A stretch of DNA of 64,000 nt from assembly GCA_036172665.1 (NCBI GenBank), contig CM069872.1, positions 54,360,101 to 54,424,100 on the forward strand. The letters run 5' to 3'. A program made the position numbers and the translations under genes. This DNA comes from Prosopocoilus inquinatus. Taxonomy: Eukaryota; Arthropoda; Insecta; Coleoptera; Lucanidae. Of the stretch, positions 36,578 through 48,717 are shown piece by piece (positions within the stretch are counted from its first letter, which is position 1; each line of letters begins with the position of its first letter). The notes below the pieces were generated by a model. That model did not search any database. It was not told the DNA's origin and saw only the letters and a list, made by a program, of their open reading frames with translations.

Positions 36578-36613
36578 GGATGGCTATTTCGCCCCTGTTT
36601 GGGGCCTCCTCAG
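36578..36613 (-). ncRNA. Hammerhead-like motif
   Basis: Minus strand CTGAGGA, an extra G, helix II GCCCC/GGGGC, GAAA, then TAGCCATC with AU/AU stem III and AUC triplet. TTG before the core pairs with CGA after it, with one wobble. Confidence 0.38.
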
Positions 36614-37060
36614 CAACCGTTCGGAATTTATCTGCAGGAGTTGTTGGATATTCAAAATAATTGGTAGTGATGTATTTTGCGCAGGAGAAGGATACGCAAG
36701 TTGCTTTTTTTGATTGCAGTGAACCCCTTGATGCCTCATCAGCAAACTCTCAAGGCTTATTATTTATCTACAGGGGTCGTTCAATATTCCAAAATAATTT
36801 TGGATTAGATGCTTGGTTGTTATGTGTTTTGGGTAGGTAATTGCTGAAGGGTTTGCAAGTCGCTTTTTTGATTGCAATGAAATCGCTAGGGCCTCATCCG
36901 CAAACGTTCAAAGCTTTATTTATATTTATCATCTACAGGGGTCGTTCAATATTTCGAAATAATTTTAGACGCTTGGTGGTAATATATTTTGGATTTGTAA
37001 GAGTTTTCGTGCTATTGATTGCTGCAATTGAACCTTCGGATCTCGATAGCTAATCTGCTC

Positions 37061-38180
37061 CGATCCCTTTCTGTCCCCCTATTTGGGACTTCACCATAAA
37101 AATAAGTGTTTTTTTTTTTTGAAAAAAGCATTTTTTAAATTCAATTTTAATAATAAAACAAAAACAACAGTGAGACACTTTTTTCTTTGATAGTCGTGTG
37201 AAACGCAATAAAAAAACGGCAGAAAATAAAGTTTCTAAAGAAATTATAATTGTTTAATTTATGTGAAAAATGGTAAACAATTGAAAATTAAAAAAAAAAA
37301 AAACTTTTTGGCAGTCCAGAAAAAGCAAATTAAAAATGCCGAACCTCAATTATTGCATTATTAAAAAAAAAAAAAAAAGACGGAACAGTAATTCGAAATT
37401 TACAACAAAAAAAAAGAACAACACACGAAGAAAGACAAATCACAATCGTGATACAAAAGCGACAAAAACAAAAGACGATCGCGACGATTTGCAGTTGATG
37501 ACAATTCAAAACTCTTGGGAGATATTCTCGATGATCGATTTAAAAAAAAAAGATCGCATTATGTTCGAGAAAAAAAACAAAACGTTAAATAAATTGAAAA
37601 AGAAAAAGAAACACAAGAAACAAAACAAAACGATACTTTTCTATTTAACAGTCCCCCTGTTTTTTAATCATGCCTTCTTTATAAGTCTTCAGTTGGTCGA
37701 GTTTAAGTTCTCATTATTATTATTAAGCGCCAAATATGGATAATATGTTTTTTACGACGAAATAAATTTTCTTTTTGAACAAAAAAATCGAATTAATTCG
37801 AAACTTGATGAATTGGCAGTACCCCTCCCCCCCTTCCGGATTATTCCGGAAAGGATTACGTAATAAAAACATATTAAAAATAATTTTCTATGCAAACCTA
37901 AACTCTTATTGATGACGTCAAAATATGCGATTCCGATCTCTATTTGTTAGAAATAGGTTAGAAATATTTGACGACGGTAGGTGATTTTTGACAGGTCGAC
38001 AAAGAGACAATTGACGAATAGAACCGACTCACTTGGAGAAAATTGATTTCCCTTTTCTTGAATTCAAAGAGTTGATGATTCTCGTCTTACACTTCAATTT
38101 TTTTTCTCACTCTTGTTTGCACTAAAACGCATTCGTTCTCGCTCTACGTCGCGCATTCTTCTCGACCATCAACCAGCGAC
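37061..38180. other. A-rich stretch and short unique sequence
   Basis: 37100-37640 is A-rich low complexity that gives a Lys/Asn-rich 135-codon frame I do not believe. 37800-38180 has no recognised feature beyond leading into the next array. Confidence 0.5.
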
Positions 38181-41100
38181 GTTCATAATATAGAACAGTG
38201 ACGTCACTTGTTTGCCTTGTCGGAAAAGTATTTGCTTCCCCATAACCACACTAAAATCTGGTTCGTCGTTAAAACAGGCCCGATTTTTTCTACTTTTGAT
38301 GAATTTATCCGCCAGGTAATATCCTCGGAAACATTTTTCATGAATTATTTAAAAAATATGTGTTTCGTGAAATTTTTACGTCACTACTCTACGCTGCGCA
38401 CTTTTCTCGACCTCATCCAACGACGTTCATAATATAGAACAATGACGTCACGTGTTGGTTTTGTCGGAAAAGTAACTTTTGCTTCACCATAACCACACTA
38501 ATCTGGTTCGTGAAATTTTTACGTCATTTTACGCTATGTCGCGCATTCTTCTCGACCATCGTCCAACGACGTTCATAATATAGAACAATGACGTCACGTG
38601 TCTGCCTTGTCGGAAAAGCACCTTTTGCTTCCTCATAACCACACTAAAATCTGGTTCGTCGTTAAAATAGAACCGATTTTTTCACCTTTTGATAAATTTA
38701 TCTGCATGGTAATATACTCGGAAACTTCTTTTATGAATTATTTAAAAAATGTGTGTTTCGTGAAATTTTTACGTCATTTTACACTACGTTGCGCACTCTT
38801 CTCGACAATCATCCAGCGACGTTCATAATATAGAACAATCACGTCACGTGTTGGTTTTGTCGGAAAAGTAACTTTTGCTTCCTCATAACCACACTAAAAT
38901 CTGGTTCGTCGCTAAAATAGGTCCTTTTTTTTCAACTTTTGATGAATTTATCTGTCAGGTAATGTCCTCGGAAACTTTTTTCATGAATTACTTAAAAAAA
39001 TATGTGTTTCTTGAATTTTTTACGTCATTTTATGCTACGTCGTGCACTCTTCTCGACAATCATACAACGACGTTCATAATATAGAACAATGACGTCACGT
39101 GTTTGCCTTATCGGAATTTTCACCTTTTGACAAATTTATCTGCCAGGTAATATCCTTAGAAACTTTTTTCATGAATTATTTCAAAAATATGTGTTTCGTG
39201 AAATCTTTACGTCATTTTACGCTACGTTGCGCATTCTTCTCGACCATCATCCAACGACGTTCATAATATAGAACAATGACGTCACGTGTTTGTCTTGTCG
39301 GAAAAGTACCTTTTGTTTCCCCATAACCACACTAAAATCTGGTTCGTCGTTAAAATAGAACCGATTTTTTCACCTTTTGATAAATTTATCTGCATGGTAA
39401 TATACTCGGAAACTTCTTTTATGAATTATTTAAAAAATGTGTGTTTCGTGAAATTTTTACGTCATTTTACATTACGTTGCGCACTCTTCTCGACAATCAT
39501 CCAGCGACGTTCATAATATAGAACAATCACGTCACGTGTTGGTTTTGTCGGAAAAGTAACTTTTGCTTCCTCATAACCACACTAAAATCTGGTTCGTCGC
39601 TAAAATAGGCCCGATTTTTTCAACTTTTGATGAATTTATCTGTCAGGTAATGTCCTCGGAAACTTTTTTCATGAATTACTTAAAAAAATATATGTTTCTT
39701 GAATTTTTTACGTCATTTTATGCTACTTCGTGCACTCTTCTCGACAATCATCCAGTGACGTTCATAATATAGAACAATGACGTCACGTGTTTGCCTTATC
39801 GGAATTTTCACCTTTTGATAAATTTATCTGCCAGGTAATATCCTCAGAAACTTTTTTCATGAATTATTTAAAAAATATATTTTCGTGAAATTTTTACATC
39901 ATTTTACGCTACGCTGCGCATTCTTCTCGACCATCATCCAACGACGTTCATAATATAGAACAATGACGTCACGTGTTTGTCTTGTCGGAAAAGTACCTTT
40001 TGTTTCCCCATAACCACACTAAAATCTGGTTCGTCGTTAAAATAGGACCGATTTTTCCACCTTTTGATAAATTTATCTGCCAGGTAATATCCTCGGAAAC
40101 TTTTTTTATGAATTATTTAAAAAATGTGTGTTTCGTGAAATTTTTACGTCATTTTACGCTACGTCGCGCATTCTTCTCGACCATCATCCAGCGACGTTCA
40201 TAATATAGAACAATCACGTCACGTGTTGGTTTTGTCGGAAAAGTAACTTTTGCTTCCTCATAACCACACTAAAATCTGGTTCGTCGCTAAAATAGGCCCG
40301 ATTTTTTCTACTTTTGATGAATTTATCCGCCAGGTAATATCCTCGGAAACATTTTTCATGAATTATTTAAAAAATATGTGTTTCGTGAAACTTTGACGTC
40401 ACTAAGAGTAGTGATGACGTCAACAATGACGTCACGTGTCTGCCATGTCGGAATTTTCACCTTTTGATGAATTTAGCTGCCTGGTAATATCCTCTGAAAC
40501 TTTTTTCATGAATTATTTAAAAAATATATTTTCGTGAAATTTTTACATCATTTTACGCTACGCTGCGCATTCTTCTCGACCATCATCCAACGACGTTCAT
40601 AATATAGAACAATGACGTCACGTGTTTGTCTTGTCGGAAAAGTACCTTTTGCTTCCCCATAACCACACTAAAATCTGGTTCGTCGCTAAAATAGGCGATA
40701 AATTTTTTCAACTTTTGATGAATTTATCTCTCAGGTAATATCCTCGGAAACTTTTTTCATGAATTACTTAAAAAAATATGTTTCCTGAATTTTTACGTCA
40801 TTTTATGCTACGTCATGCACTCTTCTCGACAATCATACAACGACGTTCATAATATAGAACAATGACGTCACGTGTTTGCCTTATCGGAATTTTCACCTTT
40901 TGACAAATTTATCTGCCAGGTAATATCCTCAGAAACTTCTTTCATGAATTATTTCAAAAATATGTGTTTCGTGAAATCTTTACGTCATTTTACGCTAGGT
41001 CGCGCATTCTTCTCGACCATCATCCAGCGACGTTCATAATATAGAACAATGACGTCACGTGTTTGCCTTGTCGGAAAAGTATTTGCTTCCCCATAACCAC

Positions 41101-41560
41101 AACTCGTCGCTAAAATAGGCCCGATTTTTTTCAACTTTTGATGAATTTATCTATTAGGTAATATCCTTAGAAACTTTTTTCATGAATTATTTCAAAAATA
41201 TGTGTTTCGTGAAATTTTTACGTCATTTTACGCTACGTCGGGCATTCTTCTCGACCATCATCCAGCGACGTTCATAATATAGAACAATGACGTCACGTGT
41301 TTGCCTTGTCGGAAAAGTACCTTTTGCTTCCCCATAACCACACTAAAATCTGGTTCGTCGTTAAAACAGAACCGATTTTTTCACCTTTTGATAAATTTAT
41401 CTGCATGGTAATATCCTCGGAAACTTTTTTCATGAATTATTTAAAAAATATGTGTTTCGTGAAATTTTTACGTCACTATTCCACGTTGCGCACTCTTCTC
41501 GGCCATCATCCAACGACGATCATAATATAGAACAATGACGTCACGTGTTTGCCTTGTCGG
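38181..41560 (+). repeat. CRE-bearing tandem array with a 688-bp higher-order period
   Basis: Repeats of CACACTAAAATCTGGTTCG, TGATxAATTTATCTGCC, TCATGAATTATTTAAAAAAT, TTTTTACGTCATTTTACGC and TTCATAATATAGAACAATG. Identical segments recur at 687-688 bp (for example 38598, 39286 and 39973). Each subunit ends in a CRE/E-box junction. Recurrent 67-77-codon frames are repeat artefacts. Confidence 0.9.
40394..40438 (+). promoter_or_regulatory. Cluster of three TGACGTCA sites
   Basis: Perfect CRE palindromes at 40394-40401, 40415-40422 and 40427-40434, the last running into CACGTG. It is the densest point of the array. Confidence 0.5.
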
Positions 41561-43100
41561 AAAAGTACCTTTTGGATAAAATCATAATATCTTCGGAAAC
41601 TGTTATCGATAATACCTGGCAGATAAATTGATTAGGAGGTGACGAAATCGGGAGTTAGTCAATCAAACGTTAAAATCCTCAAACGTGAAATTTTTGTGCG
41701 TGAGATTTATGTACACCTGTCAGCAGTTATGATTACGCCATCTTGGTTCCAAAATGACGTCGCAATCAATTACGATGCTTCACAAAGCGCAAAAATGAGA
41801 CGACCTCTGCTTGTAATAGTTGGTTTGAATTTCGTAAATTAACGTTTGATGATTCAGTGCGTCGTTAAAGCGTGTAACAAAATTAGTGATTTCCCCGGTC
41901 GGATTTGTGCACGGGAAGCCCCTATCAACCCCGGAACATTAATATCACACCGAGAAACGTAATAATCCCGTCGACTTACAACGTACATATATAAAACCAC
42001 CACAAGTGCTATTGACGCGTGCCCCCTTAGTGGCCTATTATCGCGGTGCCCTTTTACTCCCGACCGACCCCGGCGACGGATCCGGGCAGCGCAAATACGA
42101 AACGAGATGGATCTCTCACCCCCCCGTGCATCCCCCAAAATCAGCATTCAATATGATGATGATGATGATGGTGACACAATGAGAGAACGCTCTGTACGCT
42201 TTTCATATTGGCATTACACTTCCCGGCGCCCCATAATTCATTCGCTAAATCGCTGAATGGCCGCGTTTGTTTTTGTGGGAAGCGCGCCGCGCGCGGATTC
42301 GTTATCGTTTTATCGCGGATCAATTAAACTAATCAGCAATATATTTCGCGTTATTTCTGCCGTTTGAACTATTCGCCATTTTAATTTATAACAAATTGAA
42401 TTCTCCTCTCTCGCCCCCACACCCTCCAACAACCAGCCAATCGGAATTTGCGACCGAACGACGGGAATTCAATCATCCTGTTTGTTTTTGTTTTTTTGTT
42501 TTTTGCTCTTCGTTCAAATCAAAAATGCAATAATTGTTTTTCACGCGAAACATAAATTATGCGTGTATGTTACACTCACAATCGACAAATCCAAGTAACT
42601 CAAGAATTTTTGACTCGCTTTAAGAGTCCAGGGGGTGTCGACTTAACTGAACGTGATGTACAATCGTGCGCATCTTAAGAAGTGCTACAGTTTGACATTT
42701 CTGTGAGCCTTGCAGCACAAGGTCTAAAGCATAGGTTCCCAAACTTTTTGGTATCGCCGCTCACTTTTTGCAAGACAAAAATTGTTTGCCGCCCCCCTCC
42801 CCCCCACGCCTTTGTAACAATTAAATAGCAAGTGTGCAATCACTGAAAAAATAGTGACCATGGGAGTAGCTAAACGGGGCAGTTATCCACCGCCAGCTCA
42901 ATGAACGATAAGAAACTATTTCACTTCTCTATCTGTCTGTAGATACTTCGTTAAGTAAAAGAAAGTTGGGTGGGAATGACCTTGAAACGTTTTCTTACAT
43001 TTCATTTCTTGGATTTTTTTCTTAATTCTTTCTTTCTTTTTCTTCAATTAATTTTTAAGTTAACATTACCATTTTATGTTTCAACTTTTTAGTTTTTTCG
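41561..43100. other. Mixed single-copy region
   Basis: GC-richer at 41850-42450, with a GATGAT microsatellite (42154-42171). Near 42730-42810 is a phrase (GGTTCCCAAACTTTTTGG then GCCGCCCC) like a decayed hAT terminus. No supported gene. Confidence 0.4.
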
Positions 43101-43690
43101 AATTTCCTTAAAATTTGTAATATTTTCAGTTGGTTTTAGTTTAGTTGGTTTGGTTTGACCTTGAAACGTTTTTAATGTTTCACATTTGAACGATTAAAAG
43201 CGCGGTTGGGTTCATTTGGGCTTAGTTCAGTATGGTCGGGTTCGCTTAGTTTTTCTTTTGTTTAGTTAGGTTAGGTTCACTTAATTTCGTTTTAGTTAAT
43301 TTTTAAAAATATTTACATTTTCTATGATTTTAATTTTTTTATTTTTATTTTTTAAGATTATTATCTGTAATTCTTTTCTTGGGTTGGTTTCGCTTAGGTC
43401 GACTTCAGTTGATTTGGGTTGGCCTCGAATTGAGGTGTTCGTATTTTCTCTTTTTTTTTGTTGCCGTTTAATCGTTTTTCGTTTTTTCATCGACCGGAGT
43501 TTTCGCTTGTTTTTCCGGTTAAAATGTTTCTCTCGTCCAAAAAAAAAATCAATATTCGTTTGTTTTTTTTTTGAGACAATTTTTTTCTCACAAATTATCA
43601 ATTTTATGTCAATTCAATTATTATTTTTTTTTTCGAATAAATTGGTCGGTAGCTGTTTTGTAATCTAAATTGAATTTCCATCCGTTTTTA
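43101..43690. repeat. GGTTGGGTT-type repeat, inverted relative to 30.6-31.0 kb
   Basis: GGGTTGGTTTCGCTTAGGTCG and GGGTTGGCCTCGAA are the reverse complement of phrases near 30650 and 30940. The rest is T-rich. Confidence 0.55.
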
Positions 43691-46640
43691 TTGCTGTTTT
43701 TTTTTAATATTGACGTTTTTTGATCAGGCGATTATTTGATCGTCTTTTATTTTCATTGAATCGTCAACCTTTTTTGTTTTTTTTTTAATGTTGACACGAT
43801 TTTTGGTCAGGTGATTATTTGATCGTCTTTTGTTTTCATGTTTTCACCTTTTTTTTGCTGTTTTTTTTAATATTGACGCTTCTTGATCAGGCGATTATTT
43901 GATCGTCTTTTATTTTCATTGAATCGTCAACCTTTTTTGTTTTTTTTTAATGTTGACACGATTTTTGGTCAGGTGATTATTTGATCGTCTTTTGTTTTCA
44001 TGTTTTCACCTTTTTTTTGCTGTTTTTTTTAATATTGACGCTTCTTGATCAGGCGATTATTTGATCGTCTTTTATTTTCATTGAATCGTCAACCTTTTTT
44101 GTTTTTTTTTTAATGTTGACACGATTTTTGGTCAGGTGATTATTTGATCGTCTTTTGTTTTCATGTTTTCACATTTTTTTGCTGTTTTTTTTAATATTGA
44201 CGCTTCTTGATCAGGCGATTATTTGATCGTCTTTTATTTTCATTGAATCGTCAACCTTTTTTGTTTTTTTTTTAATGTTGACACGATTTTTGGTCAAGTG
44301 ATTATTTGATCGTCTTTTGTTTTCATGCTTTCACCTTTTTTTTGCTGTTTTTTTTAATATTGACGCTTCTTGATCAGGCGATTATTTGATCGTGTTTTGT
44401 TTGTTTGTTTTCATCGAATCGTCAACCTTTTTTGTTTTTTTTTTAATGTTGACACGATTTTTGGTCAGGTGATTATTTGATCGTCTTTTGTTTTCATGTT
44501 TTCACATTTTTTTGCTGTTTTTTTTAATATTGACGCTTCTTGATCAGGCGATTATTTGATCGTCTTTTATTTTCATTGAATCGTCAACCTTTTTTGTTTT
44601 TTTTTTAATGTTGACACGATTTTTGGTCAAGTGATTATTTGATCGTCTTTTGTTTTCATGCTTTCACCTTTTTTTTGCTGTTTTTTTTAATATTGACGCT
44701 TCTTGATCAGGCGATTATTTGATCGTGTTTTGTTTGTTTGTTTTCATCGAATCGTCAACCTTTTTTGTTTTTTTTTTAATGTTGACACGATTTTTGGTCA
44801 GGTGATTATTTGATCGTCTTTTGTTTTCATGTTTTCACATTTTTTTGCTGTTTTTTTTAATATTGACGCTTCTTGATCAGGCGATTATTTGATCGTCTTT
44901 TATTTTCATTGAATCGTCAACCTTTTTTGTTTTTTTTTTAATGTTGACACGATTTTTGGTCAAGTGATTATTTGATCGTCTTTTGTTTTCATGCTTTCAC
45001 CTTTTTTTTGCTGTTTTTTTTAATATTGACGCTTCTTGATCAGGCGATTATTTGATCGTGTTTTGTTTGTTTGTTTTCATCGAATCGTCAACCTATTTTT
45101 GTTTTTTTTTCTTTAATGTTGACTATTTTTGGTCAGGTGATTATTTGATCGTCTTTTGATTTCATGTTTTCACCTTTTTTGTTGCTGTTGGAAGTTTTTT
45201 GATCAGATGATCATTTGATCGTCTTTTGTTTTCACTGAATCGTCAACCTTTTTTGTTTTTTTTAATATTGACGTTTTTTGATTAATCATTTGATCGTCTT
45301 TTATTTTCATTGAATCGTCAAACTTTTTGTTTTTTTTTATGTTAACACGATTTTTGGTCAGGTGATCGTCAGGTGATCGTCTTTTGTTTTCATGTTTTCA
45401 CCTTTTTTTTGCTGTTTTTTTTTTAATATTGACGCTTCTTGATCAGGCGATTATTTGATCGTCTTTTATTTTCATTGAATCGTCAACCTTTTTTGTTTTT
45501 TTTTAATGTTGACACGATTTTTGGTCAGGTGATTATTTGATCGTCTTATGTTTTCATGTTTTCACATTTTTTTTTTGCTGTTTTTTTTTAATATTGACGT
45601 TTCTTGATCAGGCGATTATTTGATCGTCTTTTGTTTGTTTGTTTTCATCGAATCGTCAACCTTTTTTTGTTTTTTTTTTTCTTTAATGTTGACTATTTTT
45701 GGTCAGGTGATTATTTGATCGTCTTTTGATTTCATGTTTTCACCTTTTTTGTTGCTGTTGGAAGTTTTTTGATCAGATGATCATTTGATCGTCTTTTGTT
45801 TTCATTGAATCGTCAATCCTTTTGTTTTTTTTTTAATATTGACGTTTTTTGATCAGGCGATCATTTGATCGTCTTTTATTTTCATTGAATCGTCAACCTT
45901 TTTTGTTTTTTTTTTAATGTTGACACGATTTTTGGTCAGGTGATTATTTGATCGTCTTTTGTTTTCATGTTTTCACCTTTTTTTTGCTGTTTTTTTTAAT
46001 ATTGACGCTTCTTGATCAGGCGATTATTTGATCGTGTTTTGTTTGTTTGTTTTCATCGAATCGTCAACCTTTTTTTGTTTTTTTTTAATGTTGACAGGAT
46101 TTTTGGTCAGGTGATTATTTGATCGTCTTTTGTTTTCATGTTTTCACCTTTTTTTTGCTGTTTTTTTTTAATATTGACGTTTCTTAATCAGGCGATTATT
46201 TGATCGTCTTTTGTTTGTTTGTTTTCATCGAATCGTCAACCTTTTTTTGTTTTTTTTTTCTTTAATGTTGACTATTTTTGGTCAGGTAATTATTTGATCG
46301 TCTTTTGATTTCATGTTTTCACGTTTTTTGTTGCTGTTGGAAGTTTTTTGATCAGATGATCACTTGATGGTCTTTTGTTTTCATTGAATCGTCAATCTTT
46401 TTTGTTTTTTTTAATATTGATGTTTTTTGATCATTTGATCGTCTTTTATTTTCATTGAATCGTCAACCTTTTTTGTTTTTTTTTTTAATGTTGACACGAT
46501 TTTTGGTCAGGTGATTATTTGATCGTCTTATGTTTTCATTGAATCGTCGACCTTTTTTGTGTGTGTTTTTTTTTTTAATATTGACGATTCTTGATCAGGT
46601 GATTATTTGATCGTCTTTTGTTTTCACATAGATATAAAAT
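43691..46640 (+). repeat. Dimeric T-rich satellite, period about 162 bp
   Basis: Two related half-units of about 80 bp alternate. One has CATTGAATCGTCAACC and GTTGACACGATTTTTGGTCAG; the other has CATGTTTTCACC and ATTGACGCTTCTTGATCAGG. Both contain ATTTGATCGTCTTTTGTTTTC or its TTATT variant. About seventeen dimers, with some half-units lost near 45.2-45.4 kb. Confidence 0.9.
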
Positions 46641-48487
46641 ATTTTTCTTCCTAGTTTCCTCTACAAATTCTTCACGATTTCTTTTGTTACCAATCAGTTG
46701 TCGTTCGTTTTAAACCGGTGAATTTCGGCAAAGGTCTCGGTGAATTTTTTCTTCTTTTGTTTTCATTTCTGAAAAGAAAACCGATCGTCGCTTGTTTCCC
46801 CGGGCGAATTTTTCGATCAAATCCGTTCGCGCTCTGCCGGTTGCATTGCCTATGTTCGCACTTTGCGACAAGGACCGGTATACAACAGTAGGGACGAAAT
46901 AAAATCCCGAATACAAAATTTCAAACATTTCAAAATAAATGATCGATAATTTCATGGTAAATTTCTTGTTTACTTAACGAGTACCTGAGTCCGCGCATTA
47001 TTCTTACGAAACATAAAAGCGTAAATGTGAATTAAATTAACACTTTTTAATTCACAGATTGCACTAAACGTTGATAAATACGCATAATCGAAAGAAATTA
47101 GCGCCGCAGTGTAAATTGATTGTAATTTTTCTTTAGCGGTTTGCGCTTCCGTAAAATTTATTTTTCGCGAGCGCCATCGCCCGAAATAAAAGAAGCAGAA
47201 AAGGGGGCGAAATTTATTTTATTAGCGAAACGTCACCACACCAAGTGCACGCATCTATTTGTATAAATTATTTTATTTCGGGCGTGCACAGATCTAGAAA
47301 TTTAATTTGCCCGAGCGAAGTCCTCGGGGAATTTCAAATATCTCATTTCACCCCCGACCATGTGCCGGGTCACAGTTGTTTCTAGGGTAACTTCAACCCC
47401 TGAATCACCATGTAGTATTCTTTTTCCGCAAAGGTGACATGTGTGGTTGACATTTTCCGTGTGCCTGTATGTACGAGTCTGCGTTGCATATTTTTAGCTT
47501 TATTATTAAATGTGTGTGCACGTTTTTTTTTAAATTAAATTTACGAATTTATCTTACAGTTTGAAACGTTTATTAATTTTAGCGAATCATGTAGTTTGTA
47601 CGTAGTTTTATATTGCGTGGAGCACTCTCTTTTATGAGCTGCAACTCAAAAATTTAAAAGGGTTATTACGTTTTTGTTTTTAACCGATTAAAAAAAAAAT
47701 AATAATAAACAACAAGAGGGTTGGCTAAAAACAATTTCCATTTTGTCCATTTTGCACTCTGCCCTTTTGAACTATGTACCTACTACCCCTACAAGTACCC
47801 ACTCGACTTCTTTCCTTCCTCTCGAACGCATATACATACATCCATAAAACGCCGCCCCAAACAAAAAATAAAAATAAAAAATAAAACTCGACGCCACAAA
47901 TTTTAAAATTCAGCAACACGATCGATCGATGTCTAAACCGATGCGATGCGATGCGATAAACTATGCAAAATGGTTCGAATCTAATTACTATCGTGAAACC
48001 CCGCAGTGTTCGAATGAAAGGAAAATTGCAAGTGACGTCACCGTCTCGAAAATCGAGTTTTCGAAGTAGGTGGCACTTAATTCGGGGGTGGGCAACTTTT
48101 AACATCTCATAATATTCGAGCGAGCACAACGCAACTTGAAAATACCGAGTGACAATAACTGATTGAGTTTATTTGATTAGATTGGCAACACTTTTCAATG
48201 TTTACGTTGGCATACCTGCTGGATTTTCAAATTCGAACTTTCTGTTAGCGCCAAACTCAAATGACTTCGTCCATTGTCAAATCAAAAATGAAATACATTG
48301 AAGTTTTAATTATCGCAGTTTATTATTTTAAAAATCGTTATTTTTATCAATGAATATCGATTAATTCAATAACAACGTCAAATCTAACCTATAAATCGAT
48401 CACTCGAAAATAACAAACCATGAACAGCGAGTTCTGCCAATCCACAACCAGTGTTCCCAACCTACTAAGTTCAACAATCATTCAACA
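46641..48487. other. Single-copy region
   Basis: 46990-47400 is moderately GC-rich. GATCGATCGATG and a GATGC repeat lie near 47921-47956. No supported gene. Confidence 0.45.
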
Positions 48488-48717
48488 GGTGCTTTCTTTC
48501 GCTTAAAAGTTTGAATCGTGTTTCGAATAGGGTGGATCTAAATTTCGTAGTTGTTGCAACTAAACACCTGACTGGAATTTTTGATTGACAATTCATTTTT
48601 TAAAAACTAAAATTCAATCTAAACAAGTTTTGAAAACAGAGAGATTCAAAGAAAAGAATGTCTGCTTTTGAATCAAGACACGTTTAGGTCACGTTTTTGT
48701 GAGCGAAAGAAAAAACC
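48488..48717. mobile_element. GGTGCTTTCTTTCGCT MITE, copy 3 (inverted)
   Basis: Reverse-orientation copy of the 12.2-kb element, more diverged. Confidence 0.7.

Larger units (their letters stand above)
36291..37060. repeat. Tandem array, unit about 165-180 bp, same family as the 61.8-kb foldback
   Basis: Five units start (CTACA)GGGGTCGTTCAATATTC. Units 1 and 2 keep TATTTCGCCCC...GGGGCCTC(A/C)TC(A/G)GCAA, which on the minus strand is a hammerhead-like core. Units 3 to 5 keep only remnants. Confidence 0.8.

Noticed and set aside
37336..37743. 135-codon Lys/Asn-rich frame
   Set aside because: Poly-A-rich DNA; the composition explains the frame.
38208..41530. Recurrent 67-77-codon frames in the CRE array
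   Set aside because: Explained by the 688-bp higher-order repeat. Frames are broken at different places and have no start context or family.
26245..46640. Regular repeats as CRISPR arrays
   Set aside because: Eukaryotic satellites with no short conserved repeat separated by unique spacers and no cas genes.
47972..47981. GGTTCGAATC as a tRNA B box
   Set aside because: No A box, acceptor stem or cloverleaf around it.
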